Assembly: GCA_963932145.1 (NCBI GenBank)
Contig: OZ010613.1
Coordinates: 43,461,719-43,525,718, forward strand
Length of the DNA: 64,000 bases
Direction: 5' to 3'
DNA from: Acanthosepion lycidas
Taxonomy: Eukaryota; Mollusca; Cephalopoda; Sepiida; Sepiidae
Shown: positions 62,370 to 64,000 of the stretch, in pieces
Layout of the letters: each line of letters opens with the position of its first letter
Numbering within the stretch: the first letter of the stretch is position 1
Notes under the pieces: model-generated
What the model saw: the letters and a program-made list of their open reading frames with translations, nothing else
The model's database searches: none
Told to the model about the DNA's origin: nothing
Translations under genes and position numbers: made by a program

Positions 62370-63370
62370 AAATAGCGATTTACATTGCATTTAAATTTTG
62401 GTAGATTAAAGTTGGCTGGAAAGCATGGATCGAGAAGTGCGAGAGAAGAAACTTAAATCTAGCCAGTTCAAATGTAAATTGGTGAAATTTGAAAGCTGTC
62501 TAGTACTGTGCCTAAATTCATAAAGTCTAGGTACCATCGTGAAGAGCAATATTTATTCTGTTATCTACAGAAATGTGGCACAAGGCCGAAAAGGGGATTG
62601 GGGAAAGAATGGTCTTCTTCTGTCTTAACTATAACTTAGCTAGCCGCAAGCACTGACCCAATCGTACAAAACAATATTCCTCACACCAAAACAACACATT
62701 CATACGTACCTTTCTTACTACAACCACCATAATACCTCTTTGTCTCTATGAAAAATACTAGCTAGTCCCCATATTTACAATTCGTTGTCTGGGGAGGGAT
62801 AAAATAACAATTCTAAAACTTAACCCCAATGAGTATTTACAATATGAATACAAAAAACTATTTACAAGAAACTAAAGAAAATAAGATTAGTAATAAAACC
62901 CCCCACAATCACTAAATGTGGCAGAAACATCACTTCACTGGCCGAAATCAATGCGGGACTATAATAGTATAAAACATTAATTCATCCCAAGCACTCACAC
63001 TGACATGCACTCATTCAGACACGACAACAAATACGAAACAAAAAACCACTCACGCGAAACGAAAGGCGCCCCGCATCCACCAGCGAACTGACATCACTGA
63101 CCACCTAATCATGAAGAGCTCATCCGAACAATTACCATGCAAGTATTTATAGAAAAGACACAGGGAGGCAACCTTACGACGGCAGTGACTGAAGCCGAAC
63201 CGTTAGATCAAGACCGATACTATTACTGATTCTTTGGATCTTATCAAGGAGCTAAATGGCAGGGGCACCAGCTAAGCATGGGCAAATGGTTGACATAGAT
63301 AAGTAGGATGGATTCTGGAGAGAGAAAATCTGCATCTCAAAACACAGTGAACCAACTTTATATTGGTATT
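62370..63370 (-). mobile_element. LINE-J with complete shared insertion
   Basis: Distal LINE-J (62370-62525), foreign insertion (about 62530-63110), upstream LINE-J (63115-63370: minus PESILLI, STICPCLAGAPA-like, IQRISNSIGLDL-like). The insertion holds, on minus, 'cggccttgtgccacattt', the same phrase as the SINE-C tail, and an AATAAA signal near its 3' border. Confidence 0.8.
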
Positions 63371-63389
63371 AATTCTTTCTCTTTCTCAC

Positions 63390-64000
63390 ATATATATATA
63401 TATATATTATATATATATATGGTGTAACAGCAAAATTGTTCAAATGGTGTTACAGCATAATTGTCCATCCCACAAAATGTTTAATATGTAAAAAAAACCC
63501 ACTAAACTGAGTTTCTTTATTCTAGGTTTTCAGATAAGACGTTTAGCCATCTTGACACCATTTGTCGTAAGAATCACAGAAAAAAAAAAAACATTGATTT
63601 ATTCAACCAGAAAGAGAACAGTTTAAAATTGTTTTGTGTCAGCCCCGCTGTCTTCCCAAAGGAGGAATGATGAGAGGAAAAAGATGATTCAGGCCTTCAC
63701 TAATGGTACCAACATTCATACTCTGGCTTCCATCCTTAAAGTCCATTCAAGAAACTTCAAGAAAACGGTGGATAAATTTAAAAAGGAGTAAACAGTCGAG
63801 AGGAAAACTGGAACAGGAGGTCACAACAGGAAGAGGGATCATTATTTCAACTTAGAGCTAAAGAGATGAATTAGAAAAGATCCAACTCAATCCATTAGAT
63901 GTTTAGTACGTGAGAGAGGACTTTCAGCTATGACAGTTCAAAGAGCAGTGAAAAAACACTTGAAAATGGAAGCGTACGTGGAACCTGTGAGGCACCTTGT
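63390..64000 (+). mobile_element. Tc1/mariner-type element, 5' part, runs off the window
   Basis: After a TA tract there are two similar 25-base repeats 'ggtgtaacagcaaaattgtt' / 'ggtgttacagcataattgtc' (63421-63465), likely the terminal repeat. From about 63655 the plus strand encodes a transposase start: GMMRGKKMIQAFTNGTNIHT, LASILKVHSRNFKKTVDKFK (helix-turn-helix), a stop, then KTGTGGHNRKRDHYFNLELK, IRKDPTQSIRCLVRERGLSA and MTVQRAVKKHLKME (second helix-turn-helix). Two stops are visible. The DDE catalytic part would lie beyond position 64000. Confidence 0.8.

Overview
This is repeat-rich, AT-rich animal DNA with no host protein-coding gene that I can support. It holds long (TA)n, (TG)n and (CT)n microsatellites, tRNA-derived SINEs, many 5'-truncated non-LTR retrotransposons (LINEs), Penelope-like elements (PLEs) with GIY-YIG endonuclease remnants, and mariner/Tc1, hAT-like, pogo-like, piggyBac-like and Helitron remnants. 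No bacterial operons, CRISPR arrays, or tRNA or rRNA genes are present. The repeat spectrum best fits a large mollusc genome, most likely a coleoid cephalopod such as an octopus. The species is an inference from repeat style, not a demonstrated match.

Layout. 0-9 kb: microsatellites, hairpin-forming PLE-type terminal repeats (families A and B), SINE-B copies, a deleted mariner (3644-4178), a 1.9 kb hAT-like element with 8-bp target-site duplications (4434-6320), and a SINE-A inserted in a LINE (7017-7299). 9-20 kb: a near-canonical hammerhead ribozyme (9120-9162), PLE terminal repeats of families A, B, D and E, an antisense PLE reverse transcriptase plus GIY-YIG remnant (about 14.47-15.68 kb), and a second GIY-YIG remnant (about 16.06-16.44 kb). 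20-31 kb: foldback family C, a 240-bp tandem array, a 107-bp tandem array, LINE fragments, SINEs, a second good hammerhead (29242-29297, minus), and a 230-bp direct duplication. 31-44 kb: a PLE with reverse transcriptase and GIY-YIG remnants (32.17-33.24 kb), two piggyBac-like elements split by LINEs (35.8-38.9 kb), the longest LINE copy (40.05-41.64 kb), and a LINE with a 108-bp internal tandem amplification (42.6-43.05 kb). 44-64 kb: a pogo-like element nested in a LINE, a SINE-C trimer, 15-bp and 31-bp minisatellites, 80-bp palindromic mariner-type elements, a foldback mariner derivative, a Helitron-type helicase tail, several LINE copies sharing one internal insertion, and the 5' part of a Tc1/mariner element running off the end.

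Main theme. At least five different repeat families here (A, D, E, SINE-B and unique loci) carry the hammerhead arrangement CTGANGA - stem II - GAAA - very short stem III - UH cleavage triplet. Two loci look nearly intact (9120-9162 plus, 29242-29297 minus). Several others have a palindromic, almost loopless stem III, the design expected of hammerheads that work as dimers. Small hammerheads are established companions of PLEs, and coding remnants of PLEs are present in this window. Family D has a shared altered core (TTGATAA), and SINE-B carries a hammerhead-like core in its 3' half; these two are the least expected parts.

None of the mobile-element coding remnants seen here is intact. All show stops, frameshifts, truncations or catalytic changes, so activity, if any, would be at the RNA level (ribozymes, hairpins) or supplied in trans. 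Family letters (A-E; SINE-A/B/C; LINE-J, LINE-K, LINE-L) are labels local to this report.
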